A stretch of DNA of 58,446 nucleotides from Candidatus Hodarchaeum mangrovi (GTDB lineage Archaea > Asgardarchaeota > Heimdallarchaeia > Hodarchaeales > Hodarchaeaceae): the NCBI GenBank assembly GCA_016839515.1, contig JAEOUE010000031.1:1-58446 (forward strand), written 5' to 3'. The notes under the pieces were generated by a model. That model saw only the letters and a list, made by a program, of their open reading frames with translations, had not been told where the DNA came from and did no database searches. The translations under genes and the position numbers were made by a program. This document shows, in pieces, positions 46,198 to 55,728 of this stretch; the first letter of the stretch is position 1, and the number at the start of each line of letters is the position of its first letter.

Positions 46198-47553
46198 ATG
46201 CCCGCAGGACAACGTACAGCTCATTTTTTCAGAATTTTATATTTTAGCTTATTCATATTTGTATGCCTATTAATCTTTTTTCCAGGATTGACCATCGATC
46301 CTTCCATTATAGATATTTCCCAAGTTTTTAAAATTTTGGATTATATAATGATTATTGTACAGCTTCTTGTTTCATTGCTAGGAACGTTGGTCATTCAAAT
46401 TACTTATGCACTTCTGTCTGTAAAATCTCGTTTACCTTTCATAGGAGACTCGGCTTTTGGTGCAATCGATGGTTCTGATATCCAAACGCAAATCACTGCT
46501 CTTTTAAATCCTCAAAATAATTTATTTCCCCATTCTAGTATAGCTAATATTGGAGAAGAAGTAATTACTGATTTGTTCAACTTTTTTGGAGCAACAATTA
46601 TTCTCATCTTAATACCTATAGCCATTTTATCTGGCATTGGTTTTCTTCGAGAAGGTGATACTAAACTAGCTATTTACTCTTTCTTGGGTTTCCAATTAAT
46701 TATAATTATAGCTATTTTTACCGAAAATATTCTTATATCAACAGTAATTAACTCAAATAGTTTACTAGATTTACTTTTCAGCCCTTTGTTTACAATTGGT
46801 TTTCTTCTTTATTTACTACTTGAGGTTGCTTTTCAAACATCCTATACATTAAACATCATCGAACCAATGACCGAAAGAGAAAAGCGTATTCAAGGACATT
46901 TAAAACGGATTCGTACATTTGTACCACGAACAGAAGAACAGGAGAAAGGAAAAGAACAGACTGTTCAAAGCATCCAATCAAAGAAATTTGGTCTTCTCGC
47001 TTCTAGCTACCTTCGGGAAATGGTAGAGAACCGAATATTTCGGAAAGGGGAAAAAGAACAAGATAGTAAATCCACAATGCGACTTCAATCTTATTTAGCA
47101 AATCTTCACCAGTCCGATCCTGAGGTTGAATTAAAATTAGCTGCAAAAACGGCCCAACCAGATATTTCAGCATTAATGAAACATTTTATTCCAGCAATGA
47201 TTTTTAGAGTCGTAGCAGTAATTCTGCTATCTTACATTATAATGGCACCCGAAGGATTATTAAATATCTTTGTTAAAGCAGCCTTTCCTGCTTTATTAGA
47301 CAGTTTAGAATTATCTCAACCAGAATTCCGAACAATAGCAATAATAAATGTTGCTCTATTATTCATCCTAATTGGTGCTATTCTGCATTATCTATCAAGT
47401 GGAAGGACTGCAAAAATTATTGAAAGAGTTGTTCAACAAATAGATACCATTGTTGAATTTGATAGAGGCCCTAAAACATCTACTTCAGCAGAATCCATTG
47501 AAGAAGAAAAAGAGGGTATAGCTGAACCAGTGAAAGAAGAAGAAATCAGTTAA
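46198..47553 (+). CDS. Polytopic membrane protein of the MoxR/DUF58 operon
   Basis: This 451-residue protein has an N-terminal membrane helix pair, a central cluster of about three helices (130-220), a cytoplasmic charged stretch (about 230-320) and two C-terminal helices (about 325-400), then an acidic tail. No known domain is recognised. It starts three bases after the DUF58 stop, so translation is probably coupled, and it likely anchors the complex in the membrane. Confidence 0.85.
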   Translation: MPAGQRTAHFFRILYFSLFIFVCLLIFFPGLTIDPSIIDISQVFKILDYIMIIVQLLVSLLGTLVIQITYALLSVKSRLPFIGDSAFGAIDGSDIQTQITALLNPQNNLFPHSSIANIGEEVITDLFNFFGATIILILIPIAILSGIGFLREGDTKLAIYSFLGFQLIIIIAIFTENILISTVINSNSLLDLLFSPLFTIGFLLYLLLEVAFQTSYTLNIIEPMTEREKRIQGHLKRIRTFVPRTEEQEKGKEQTVQSIQSKKFGLLASSYLREMVENRIFRKGEKEQDSKSTMRLQSYLANLHQSDPEVELKLAAKTAQPDISALMKHFIPAMIFRVVAVILLSYIIMAPEGLLNIFVKAAFPALLDSLELSQPEFRTIAIINVALLFILIGAILHYLSSGRTAKIIERVVQQIDTIVEFDRGPKTSTSAESIEEEKEGIAEPVKEEEIS

Positions 47554-47571
47554 TTTTTTAGAGGAATTTCA

Positions 47572-48105
47572 ATGCCAAAGCTCGATCCTGATAGTATAAA
47601 AGCAAGAAAGACTTTAACGAAAAAAATTGCTGGGTATGGAGATTATGAGAAACAGAATGAACGAAATAAGACAGAAGGAGCCCTTAGAAATTACCTCGAG
47701 ACAAGGCTTTCTAATTCCTCTGACGATATAAAAAAGATCCAAGAAGCAGCATTAATGAGTCAAATGATTACTACGTGGTCAGATCTTGATAGGCTAGTGT
47801 CAAGTTTTTCTGATTTACGATTATTACTAGACAATACTGATTATGGAATAAGTACTTTCTTCGATTCAAACGTAATTAAAGAATTTGATTTGAGTTACCT
47901 TTATACTCTGGAAAATACTATTGTTGATATTATAGACAGACTTAAAGGTAAAATAAGTAAATTTAATGATTCAATCGAAAGCGGGATGCTTTCTGATAGT
48001 AGTAGAATCACTAATGAAATCCTAGATGATCTATCTGCAATTCGAGACGCTTGGGAAGAACGTAGGAGATTAATTTTTGATTTCCAAAAACTAGGATTAG
48101 TTTAA
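47572..48105 (+). CDS. Small coiled-coil protein of the MoxR/DUF58 operon
   Basis: This 177-residue soluble protein is helical throughout, with heptad-like segments in the N-terminal (KARKTLTKKIAGYGDYEKQ) and C-terminal halves. It has no cysteine and no membrane helix. It follows the membrane protein by 18 bases and is the last gene of the operon. Its function is unknown. Confidence 0.75.
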   Translation: MPKLDPDSIKARKTLTKKIAGYGDYEKQNERNKTEGALRNYLETRLSNSSDDIKKIQEAALMSQMITTWSDLDRLVSSFSDLRLLLDNTDYGISTFFDSNVIKEFDLSYLYTLENTIVDIIDRLKGKISKFNDSIESGMLSDSSRITNEILDDLSAIRDAWEERRRLIFDFQKLGLV

Positions 48106-48169
48106 TTCAATCTTCCGAACCTTTCATTCTGCTTTAAACTAGAAATACCCATTCAAGTCAATTCAAATT

Positions 48170-48197
48170 ATCTTCTTGGTAAATTGAATAAGAAGAT
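48170..48197 (+). terminator. Hairpin after the MoxR/DUF58 operon
   Basis: ATCTTCTT (48170-48177) and AAGAAGAT (48190-48197) are perfect complements with a 12-base loop. They lie 65 bases after the stop of the last operon gene, in the gap before the transporter gene. No long T-run follows directly, so it could equally be an operator. Confidence 0.3.
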
Positions 48198-48242
48198 ATG
48201 CTAATACTAAATTGTAACCACTTTTTAATCAAAAATATCCTT

Positions 48243-48254
48243 AAATATTTATAC
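48243..48254 (+). promoter_or_regulatory. TATA-like box for the OFA transporter gene
   Basis: AAATATTTATAC lies about 60-70 bases upstream of the transporter start, placing transcription start near 48280. It is the best TATA match in this gap and supports separate transcription of the transporter gene. Confidence 0.4.
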
Positions 48255-48314
48255 TTCTCCAAATTCTTGGGTCTCAGGTCTTAAAACCTCTAAAAATGAC
48301 CTTCCAAGTTTGTA

Positions 48315-49607
48315 TTGAATGGTGATTTTAGTTTGAATGAAGAAAAGGAAATAAATCGTTACATTACGATAAAAATTCCAGCAATTTTGATTCCAGCAGT
48401 TTTAATTCAACTTTGTCTCGGATCGATTTATGCTTGGTCAAAATTTCAGACTGCTTTGAACAGTGCTAGTGGCGTATATGTTTGGGAAAAGTTATTAACT
48501 CAATTACCCTTTACATTCGGATTAGCATTCTTTGCAATTGCTATGATTTTTGCAGGGAGATGGCAAGATCGGGTAGGTCCTAAAAAAGTAGCTACTATTG
48601 GAGGAATTCTCCTTGGAGTAGGATATTTGCTTGCAGGATTTGTTGATATAATTGCTCAAGGAGACCAACTCCTTGGATTCATCTGGCTTGCAATTTCATA
48701 TGGCGTAATCAGTGGTGTGGGAATAGGTTTCGCATATGTGTGTCCAATAGCTACCCTAGTAAAATGGTTCCCTGATTACAAAGGACTTATAACAGGTGTT
48801 GCAGTAGCAGGATTTGGCCTAGGAGCATTTTTCTTGCTTTATATTGAGGAATTTTTAATTTTATCAATCGGGAACGGAAAAATCGGTATTGCTTTTTGGA
48901 TACTCGGATTAATATTCATTCTAACTGTTGTACCTTCTGCTCAATATCTTAAAAATCCTCCCAAAGGTTGGACTCCTCCAGGGTTTACTTCTCAATCAAC
49001 AAAAATGACAATCAAAGGTAAAAAAGATTATGAACCATTGGAAATGATAAAAACACCGCAATTTTGGCTTCTCTGGGGCATGTTTATACTTGCTGCGAGC
49101 GCGGGACTTATGACTATCGGAAATGTTACTACTTTTATAGGAAATACATTATCTGATCAAGGAATTCTTGAATATAGTGTTCTTGCAGTCACAGCAGGAT
49201 CGTTATTAGCTATTTTCAATTCAGCAGGTCGAATAGTTTGGGGAGCTGTTTCTGATCGACTTGGACGAATAATAACAATGATTTTAATGTTTGGAACCCT
49301 TGGTGTGGCAATGTTTTTCTTTGGTATTCAAACTGAATATTTATTCCTGCTCATTGGGGCCTGTATTATTGGTTTTTGCTTCGGTGGGAACTTCGCACTT
49401 TTCCCATCAGCTACAGATGATTATTTTGGTACTAAAAATCTTGGAAGAAATTATGGGATAATATTTACAGCTTATGGGATCGCAGGGGCTTTAGGACCTT
49501 TTATTGCTGGTATTTTACCTTATAAGGATGCGTTTCCTTTACTGGGATTATTGGCATTTCTTGCAGTTGCATTAGCTGTCGTAGCTGAATACTTAGCCAG
49601 AAAATAA
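48315..49607 (+). CDS. Major facilitator transporter, OFA (oxalate/formate antiporter) family
   Basis: This 430-residue protein has about twelve membrane helices. The first contains LCLGSIYAWSKF, a hallmark of OFA-type transporters, and the cytoplasmic loop RWQDRVGPKKV is the MFS signature, echoed by SDRLGRI in the second half. The natural substrate is probably a small carboxylate, which is inference. A TTG at 48315 is the likely start. An inverted-repeat terminator follows. Confidence 0.9.
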   Translation: MNGDFSLNEEKEINRYITIKIPAILIPAVLIQLCLGSIYAWSKFQTALNSASGVYVWEKLLTQLPFTFGLAFFAIAMIFAGRWQDRVGPKKVATIGGILLGVGYLLAGFVDIIAQGDQLLGFIWLAISYGVISGVGIGFAYVCPIATLVKWFPDYKGLITGVAVAGFGLGAFFLLYIEEFLILSIGNGKIGIAFWILGLIFILTVVPSAQYLKNPPKGWTPPGFTSQSTKMTIKGKKDYEPLEMIKTPQFWLLWGMFILAASAGLMTIGNVTTFIGNTLSDQGILEYSVLAVTAGSLLAIFNSAGRIVWGAVSDRLGRIITMILMFGTLGVAMFFFGIQTEYLFLLIGACIIGFCFGGNFALFPSATDDYFGTKNLGRNYGIIFTAYGIAGALGPFIAGILPYKDAFPLLGLLAFLAVALAVVAEYLARK

Positions 49608-49927
49608 TTTTTAGGTTAGAAAATTTTAGCGTCAGAAGTTTTGACGCTTTCCCTTATTTTTTTATTAATTATCACCTTTTTTTCTTGAATCAATCATGGC
49701 TTCAAGTAGTATTTATAAAAAACTCAGTTAAAAAACAGTGAATTTAGTCTGTCAGAAATATTGAAATTAAGATGATCCTATAGCTAATTACATATTAATT
49801 ACTAATTGAGAAATAAACTTCTTATAAATTTCTTAAAATGCTTTGAATCAGATTGCAGGGAAGTAAAATCCCCTGTAAATAAATTTATTAATTTGAATTT
49901 TCACGAAATGTAATGATAAACTAACGA
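49608..49927. other. Gap between the transporter and acetyl-CoA synthetase genes
   Basis: These 320 bases contain the terminator hairpin at 49628-49668 and then AT-rich sequence that must hold the acetyl-CoA synthetase promoter. I see no gene or structured RNA in it. Confidence 0.55.
49628..49668 (+). terminator. Terminator-like hairpin and T-run after the OFA transporter
   Basis: AGCGTCA (49628-49634) pairs perfectly with TGACGCT (49642-49648) around a 7-base loop, and a T-rich tract containing TTATTTTTTTATT follows immediately. This is an intrinsic-terminator arrangement 20 bases past the transporter stop. Confidence 0.6.
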
Positions 49928-51976
49928 ATGGGCGATATTATGTCAGAAGAAACAAAAACAGAGAAAGAAAAAGCAAAGAAATATTATCCCTTACCAGAAT
50001 TAGCAAAGAAAGCACGGATCCCAAATATGGAAGCTTATCAAAAGAAATGGAAAGAATCTGTTGAAGATATTGAAAAATTCTGGGCTGAAGAAGCAAAAAA
50101 GGTAGAATGGTTTTCCCCATACAAACGAGTTTGGACACCTCCTGTAAAAGGTGAATCAGACTTTGTAGGAAAATGGTTTGAAGGTGGTAAACTCAATGTC
50201 ACCTATAACTGCCTTGATAGATGGGTAGAAAAAGGATACGGAGATGAACTTGCTCTAATATGGATGGGTGAAGATGATAGTGTTAGAAAATTTACTTATA
50301 AATCCCTACTAAGTGAAGTGAATAAGGCAGCTAATGCTTTGAAAGAGCTTGGAGTAAAAAAAGGAGACCGAGTTTGCATTTGGTTACCTATGATTGATGT
50401 CCTAGCTACTGTTATGCTAGCATGTGCACGAATTGGTGCTATACATTCTATTGTATTTGGTGGATTTAGTGCGGAATCCGTCAAGGATAGAATTGATGAC
50501 TCTGAATGTAAAGTTTTGGTTGTTTCGGATGAAGTAAGACGAGCAGGTAAAAATCGTCCCATGAAAGACAATTTAAAAGGAATAATTGAAACTTGTGACT
50601 CAATTGAAACAGTGGCTGTAATTAAACTTACTGGAGGGGAAGTTTATCACTATGAAAAGGATGTAGATTTTCTTGCCCTTGCAGAAAATCAATCTGATGT
50701 ATGTAAACCGGAACCCATGGATTCAGAGGATCCTTTATTTATTCTTTACACAAGCGGAACCACTGGAAAACCTAAAGGGGTAGTTCATACTCAAGCAGGT
50801 TATCTTGTATATGGTATCTCTACTAATTATTATGTTTGGGATTACTCGTGTCTTCTTGATCTTAAAGGAGAAACACCTGCAACAAGGGATGTATGGTATT
50901 GCACCGCTGATATTGGTTGGATTACAGGTCACACTGAAATCATCTATGGACCTTTAGCTTTAGGAGCAATTTCAATCTTTTATGAAGGTGTTCCAACTTG
51001 GCCTCATGGAGGACGTTTCTGGGAAATTTGTGAAAAATTTGGTGTCACTCATTTTTATACAGCTCCTACAGCAATACGAGCATTACAAAAACTTGGGAAT
51101 GAAAATGTAACAAAATGGGATCTTTCAAAATTGAAAATGCTAGGTACCGTTGGGGAAGTTTGTAATTGGCCTGAATGGAAATGGTATTGGGACATCGTAG
51201 GCAAAGGAACAAGTGGAGAAAAGCCAGTCGGAAGACCCATTGTTGATAGTTATTGGCAAACTGAAACAGGATCCTATATGATGGTAAACCTAGGCGCTAT
51301 AACTCCTATGAAACCAGGATCATGTACATTCCCGTTCTTTGGCATTAATCCAATTTTATTAGATGAAGAAGGAAATAAAGTAACCAAGCCAAACACCCAA
51401 GCTTATTTCTGTTATGATAAAAGCTGGCCTGGGTTGATGCGAACCGTTTGGAATGACCATGATCGATTCGTCCGTACTTACTTAGTTCAATTCGAAGGCT
51501 ATTATGTCACTGGTGATTATGCTCTTATTGACAAAGAAGGATATTATTTCATTCTTGGTCGCTCTGATGATGTGATCAAAGTTTCTGGTCATCGATTAGG
51601 ATCTGCAGAGGTCGAAGCAGCCATTAATTCCCATCCAAAAGTAGCTGAAAGTGCTGTAATCCCCTATCCTCATCCCGTAAAAGGTTCAACAATTTTTGCA
51701 TATATTACTCTTATGAACGATGACGAAGCTAGTGAAGAAATGAAAAAAGATATTCAAAATCATGTTCGTAGTGTAGCTGGGCCAGCTGTTTATCCAGAGG
51801 TTATTATGTTCTCAAATGCTGTACCTAAAACTCGTTCTGGGAAAATAATGCGACGAGTACTTAAAGCTGTCGCAGAACAGAAGGAGATCGGCAATGTTAT
51901 GACATTAGCAAACCCTGAAGTTGTTGAAGAGCTAATAGCACGACGTAAGATGATGGGTGAAATTAAATTCCAATAA
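49928..51976 (+). CDS. acs: Acetyl-CoA synthetase, AMP-forming
   Basis: This 682-residue enzyme activates acetate (or propionate) to its acyl-CoA through an acyl-AMP. The AMP-binding motif YTSGTTGKPKG is near residue 271, YWQTETG later, and the C-terminal TRSGKIMRR carries the catalytic lysine. The W-rich pocket segment DVWYCTADIGWITGH supports an acetate-size substrate. Start ATG 49928 or the Met at 49940. It appears monocistronic. Confidence 0.93.
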   Translation: MGDIMSEETKTEKEKAKKYYPLPELAKKARIPNMEAYQKKWKESVEDIEKFWAEEAKKVEWFSPYKRVWTPPVKGESDFVGKWFEGGKLNVTYNCLDRWVEKGYGDELALIWMGEDDSVRKFTYKSLLSEVNKAANALKELGVKKGDRVCIWLPMIDVLATVMLACARIGAIHSIVFGGFSAESVKDRIDDSECKVLVVSDEVRRAGKNRPMKDNLKGIIETCDSIETVAVIKLTGGEVYHYEKDVDFLALAENQSDVCKPEPMDSEDPLFILYTSGTTGKPKGVVHTQAGYLVYGISTNYYVWDYSCLLDLKGETPATRDVWYCTADIGWITGHTEIIYGPLALGAISIFYEGVPTWPHGGRFWEICEKFGVTHFYTAPTAIRALQKLGNENVTKWDLSKLKMLGTVGEVCNWPEWKWYWDIVGKGTSGEKPVGRPIVDSYWQTETGSYMMVNLGAITPMKPGSCTFPFFGINPILLDEEGNKVTKPNTQAYFCYDKSWPGLMRTVWNDHDRFVRTYLVQFEGYYVTGDYALIDKEGYYFILGRSDDVIKVSGHRLGSAEVEAAINSHPKVAESAVIPYPHPVKGSTIFAYITLMNDDEASEEMKKDIQNHVRSVAGPAVYPEVIMFSNAVPKTRSGKIMRRVLKAVAEQKEIGNVMTLANPEVVEELIARRKMMGEIKFQ

Positions 51977-52114
51977 TTTCCCCTTTTTTTCCATCTATAA
52001 TCTTAATTTTAAGGATTTAGTAATTACACGGTCAAAGAATACGTAATGTATTATTTAAACAAATTTCATCAAACTAATCCTTTATGGCAATCACCAAAAA
52101 GAATTTCCTCGAAT

Positions 52115-52435
52115 TTATCTACTTCTATTCCTTGATATTGATTCTGGGAAAAAGGTGGATATTTTTAACATAAATTCATCAAATGATATGTTTTTAAACC
52201 GTATTACTTTATTCGGTCTTTTTGAACCACTTTCTAACGTAATATCAGTCTTAAATTGTCTTCGAAGGAGTTTTATAATTTCCTTGTTAGCTTTACCTTT
52301 AATTGGAGCTGCTTTAATCTTTATTATCATAAAATCCTGATTAATCTCGATTTCATTTGAAAAATGATGAGTTTTAACTTGAATATTGACCAATAAATCA
52401 TTACCGTCTTTCTTTATCCAAGGAAGGTTTTGCAT
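52115..52435 (-). CDS. DUF167 (YggU) family protein
   Basis: This 106-residue protein matches the DUF167 fold: IKAAPIKGKANKEIIKLLRRQF with the SGSKRPNKVIRF segment. The biochemical role is unknown. Its start overlaps the end of the 655-residue protein gene by 22 bases, so the two are likely translated from one transcript. Confidence 0.85.
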   Translation of the reverse strand: MQNLPWIKKDGNDLLVNIQVKTHHFSNEIEINQDFMIIKIKAAPIKGKANKEIIKLLRRQFKTDITLESGSKRPNKVIRFKNISFDEFMLKISTFFPESISRNRSR

Positions 52436-54381
52436 TTTGCTCCATTCTTTGAAATTTCAGTAATGGATGAAAATGAAACACGATTTAATGAGAATCGTGA
52501 TTCGATAAGATCAATTGCATTTTTTAGAGATAAATCTTCCTCCATCCAAATAAAATTCAAAAAATACCGTGCAAGATTATTTGGCCATAAACTTTCTTCT
52601 GGAGGGATTGCCAATGCCATTGAAACTCGTCTTTGAAATCGTTCAACATATTGATCAGAAGATTTACGTCCTATTTCCTTTATAAGTTCCACTGAATCTT
52701 TAGCGGTCCATAGGATAAAAAATTCAGCATTATTAACAAAAAATCCGTAAATAATACCTTTATATTTATCATCAATGAAAATAGGTTTGCCAATAAGATA
52801 GCGAAAGGTTTCTGCTATTGAATGGAAATAAACCCCAATCTTTGCTTCAATTTTCCTCTTAAACTTGAAAGCAGCTGAAGGTAGGACAGTATAATAAGAA
52901 CTTACAATTTCATGTGGAGAAATTAAAAATCTTTCTTTGTTATTAATCTTCCATAATGTTTCAGGGCTAAAGACTTCACTTTCACCTATATTAAACTCTT
53001 TAGTAACGTAAATACGGTATTCGGATAGATTTCTCTTTCCCAAGCCTATTAGGAAGATTTCTAGAAGCTTTGAAGGAGGAATTTCGCGTTGGATTATTAA
53101 TGCTTGACCATAAGGGGAAGAAGAAATCACACCTTTAATTATTCCGAAAATTGATCCAGCCATACCAGTTACTAATGAACCAATATCAATTTTACTTACA
53201 TTAATTTTCCCTGGAGCAGGAATCCATGCTGATACTTCCAATTGTATTAAATCCTCAGACTTTACTGCTACATTTTTAGTATTCATTCCCTTAATTGTCC
53301 CATAACTAATGAACATTACTTTAATTAATTCAGGTTTTTCAGGTGGAACTTGGATATTAAGTAGATTTATCCACTTATTAAAAATTGATGGTTGTAAACC
53401 GAATGAGACGGGCACTTCAACTTTTTGAGCTATTAATTCACTAATTTGATGGATAGTCGATGTAGTAATATCTATTCCTGCATTTTTCAATACAGTTTCA
53501 TATTTTTCTTTTAGTTTAGTGGCATCTAGTGGTTTTTCTTTAACAATAGGCAGATAAATAGCATTATTTACTACAATAGGAGGTCTTACTAGTCCAACTG
53601 GTTCCTTTTCTATATAGATAACTTCACCAGTATAGTCCCAAGGTTCATATTCCAGTTTTGAATCGATGGTTTTTCTTGGTTCATCTACAATATCTGTTGA
53701 AATTTCTTTAGTTTTTGAAGAAAAAAGGGGATCTTTTTCTTTTATTGGTTTAATAGGTGGAATAAGCTCATGAAGATCTAATTTCAAATGGTATGATTCT
53801 TTTATTGGAGATATAAGGCTATTCAAGATTTCAATTTCGACTTCATCAATTTCTTCAGGTTTCATTATATCCTTGGTAAGAATAATATTTTCAGAACATC
53901 TCCGCCAAACTTCTTGAAACTCAATTACAAATTCTGTAACCCGTGCATGGGTTGATTCATTTAGAATTATTGTTAAGAATTCGTCCATGTCTAAAAAATA
54001 ACTATGATCTAATATTTTCAAGCTTGTATATTTATGCTTTAACCGATTTTGAACCAGGTTCTCTATTTTCAATAATTGATTCTTTTCATTGACATATTTT
54101 TGCATTAATTCTTTTGTTGTCTCTTTCGATAGGTCTCCTGTATCCCAAGCGTTGGCAGTCTCCTCTATCTGTGATTCCAACTTATTTAATAATTCTTTTA
54201 TTTCATTTATATTTCGATCCAGTTTAATTAACTCAAACATTTCGAGAAAAGGATTTATTGGGAAGTTAGGACTTGATGGTATTAATCTTAAATCTTTGAT
54301 CGAGGTATCAAACGCTGTTTTCGAGATCAAATCATTTTCAAAGAGATTATATAATATATTTTCAAGCTCATTAATATTCAC
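52414..54381 (-). CDS. Large unknown protein with coiled-coil and possible PRC-barrel-like segments
   Basis: I do not recognise this 655-residue protein. The first ~200 residues are helical with a coiled-coil stretch (NEIKELLNKLESQIEE). The rest is beta-rich, with two or three segments of PRC-barrel character, such as TGEVIYIEKEPVGLVRPP and IGKPIFIDDKYKGIIYGFF. A hydrophobic, glycine-rich IGSLVTGMAGSIFGIIKGVIS occurs in the middle. The PRC-plus-coiled-coil layout recalls CdvA-type scaffolds, but no sequence match is claimed. It overlaps the DUF167 gene. Confidence 0.7.
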   Translation of the reverse strand: MNINELENILYNLFENDLISKTAFDTSIKDLRLIPSSPNFPINPFLEMFELIKLDRNINEIKELLNKLESQIEETANAWDTGDLSKETTKELMQKYVNEKNQLLKIENLVQNRLKHKYTSLKILDHSYFLDMDEFLTIILNESTHARVTEFVIEFQEVWRRCSENIILTKDIMKPEEIDEVEIEILNSLISPIKESYHLKLDLHELIPPIKPIKEKDPLFSSKTKEISTDIVDEPRKTIDSKLEYEPWDYTGEVIYIEKEPVGLVRPPIVVNNAIYLPIVKEKPLDATKLKEKYETVLKNAGIDITTSTIHQISELIAQKVEVPVSFGLQPSIFNKWINLLNIQVPPEKPELIKVMFISYGTIKGMNTKNVAVKSEDLIQLEVSAWIPAPGKINVSKIDIGSLVTGMAGSIFGIIKGVISSSPYGQALIIQREIPPSKLLEIFLIGLGKRNLSEYRIYVTKEFNIGESEVFSPETLWKINNKERFLISPHEIVSSYYTVLPSAAFKFKRKIEAKIGVYFHSIAETFRYLIGKPIFIDDKYKGIIYGFFVNNAEFFILWTAKDSVELIKEIGRKSSDQYVERFQRRVSMALAIPPEESLWPNNLARYFLNFIWMEEDLSLKNAIDLIESRFSLNRVSFSSITEISKNGAKCKTFLG

Positions 54382-54546
54382 AGTTAGTTATTCCCCAGAT
54401 AATTATATGCTATTTCTAGAAACTAATAAAATTAATACAAATTCTAAGTATTAATTAGTTATTGAACTTAATTAATAAAATTAAATTCACTAGGATTTCT
54501 CATCATTTAGAAAAATCAAGAAAATCGGATTTCAAAGGTTTAAATC

Positions 54547-55560
54547 CTAATTTATATCTTCATTACTCTTTTTCCCAACTAGACTCTCGGGAATCTCAAA
54601 ATCAAATGGAGGTTGTGTTGATACAATTACTTCTCCTTCTTCTGTTATTATAAACGTATTTTCGTGTTGAGCTACGTAACTTCCTTTTTCGTCAGCTAAT
54701 GGAGGGTAAGCTACTGCACCTCCTCCAGTTAGTAACTGTCGAAGGGTAAATCGAACCCTAGATTGATTAAATTCATCGTAAGAGGTTAACCATCTTTCCG
54801 CGAATGGAAGGATTTTATACTTTGAATAGATTGTTGAATAAATTTTCCTGGAAATAGGATTTCTAATAGCAATTCTTTTAGGTAAGAGCATATAGATATA
54901 TTTTGTTCCTGATACTTCATGGATGCTTCCTGATCCAGTAGTAGCAAAAGTTTCTAAAGCGAAAGCTTCACCTTCTTTCAGAGTAGATTCAACAGGATCA
55001 TATGGAATACTCACACTTGGTAATCGTTTTTCACCATGTAGTTCATATCTTCCAAGCTGATGTCCAGTTAATTCCTTGATGGGACGAAAACCATAACTTG
55101 TTATGGTTTCTTCAATTCTTTTTCCAAGGACAGAGGGTAATGTTCCTACCTGTACTATTTCCATCCCTGCCTTATAACCCTCTTCTGCTGCTTTCTGAAG
55201 TTCACTCAGCTCTGGTGATAGAACTAGCGTAATTGCTGTATCTGCAATAAACCCATTTACGTGAACACCAATATCAAACTTCACTACACCTTCTCTTGGA
55301 ATCACGCTTTCATCTCCGAATGGGCTTGAAAAATGTGCTGCTAAATTATTTATTGAAACATTAGTCGGAAAACCATATCCATCAGCTCCCTTTTCCATGA
55401 TTAGTTTTTCAGCAGCTTCACAAATATTAATCACTGGTACTCCAGGTTTTATCATGTCTTTTACTGTATGTAAAACTTCATACGCGATTTTTCCAGCTTT
55501 TCTGTAATAATAAACTTTTTCTTCTACCGTAATTCCTTCTTCAGAGCTCCATTCTGTCAT
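54547..55560 (-). CDS. map: Methionine aminopeptidase, type 2
   Basis: This metalloprotease removes N-terminal methionine. Metal-binding residues are visible in KFDIGVHVNGFIADTA, GHQLGRYELHG and EAFALETFATTG, ending with QHENTFIITEEG. An insertion before GGAVAYPPL marks type 2. The frame is open from 55647, but ATG 55560 (TEWSSEEGITVEEK) gives 337 residues and a normal type-2 N-terminus. It is divergent from the 55729 gene. Confidence 0.94.
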   Translation of the reverse strand: MTEWSSEEGITVEEKVYYYRKAGKIAYEVLHTVKDMIKPGVPVINICEAAEKLIMEKGADGYGFPTNVSINNLAAHFSSPFGDESVIPREGVVKFDIGVHVNGFIADTAITLVLSPELSELQKAAEEGYKAGMEIVQVGTLPSVLGKRIEETITSYGFRPIKELTGHQLGRYELHGEKRLPSVSIPYDPVESTLKEGEAFALETFATTGSGSIHEVSGTKYIYMLLPKRIAIRNPISRKIYSTIYSKYKILPFAERWLTSYDEFNQSRVRFTLRQLLTGGGAVAYPPLADEKGSYVAQHENTFIITEEGEVIVSTQPPFDFEIPESLVGKKSNEDIN

Positions 55561-55728
55561 AGAATTCACCTTTTGACTAAAATACGTTGCTCTAGTAATT
55601 ATATGAAAATGTTTTTTATCCCAAAATGAAATGAACCCTTTAAACACTCAAATTTTGAAAATAGTTCTTTAAATAAATACATAATTCTCAACTCCCTGTT
55701 CGAAATTAAATTTATCGGAGCTTTTATA

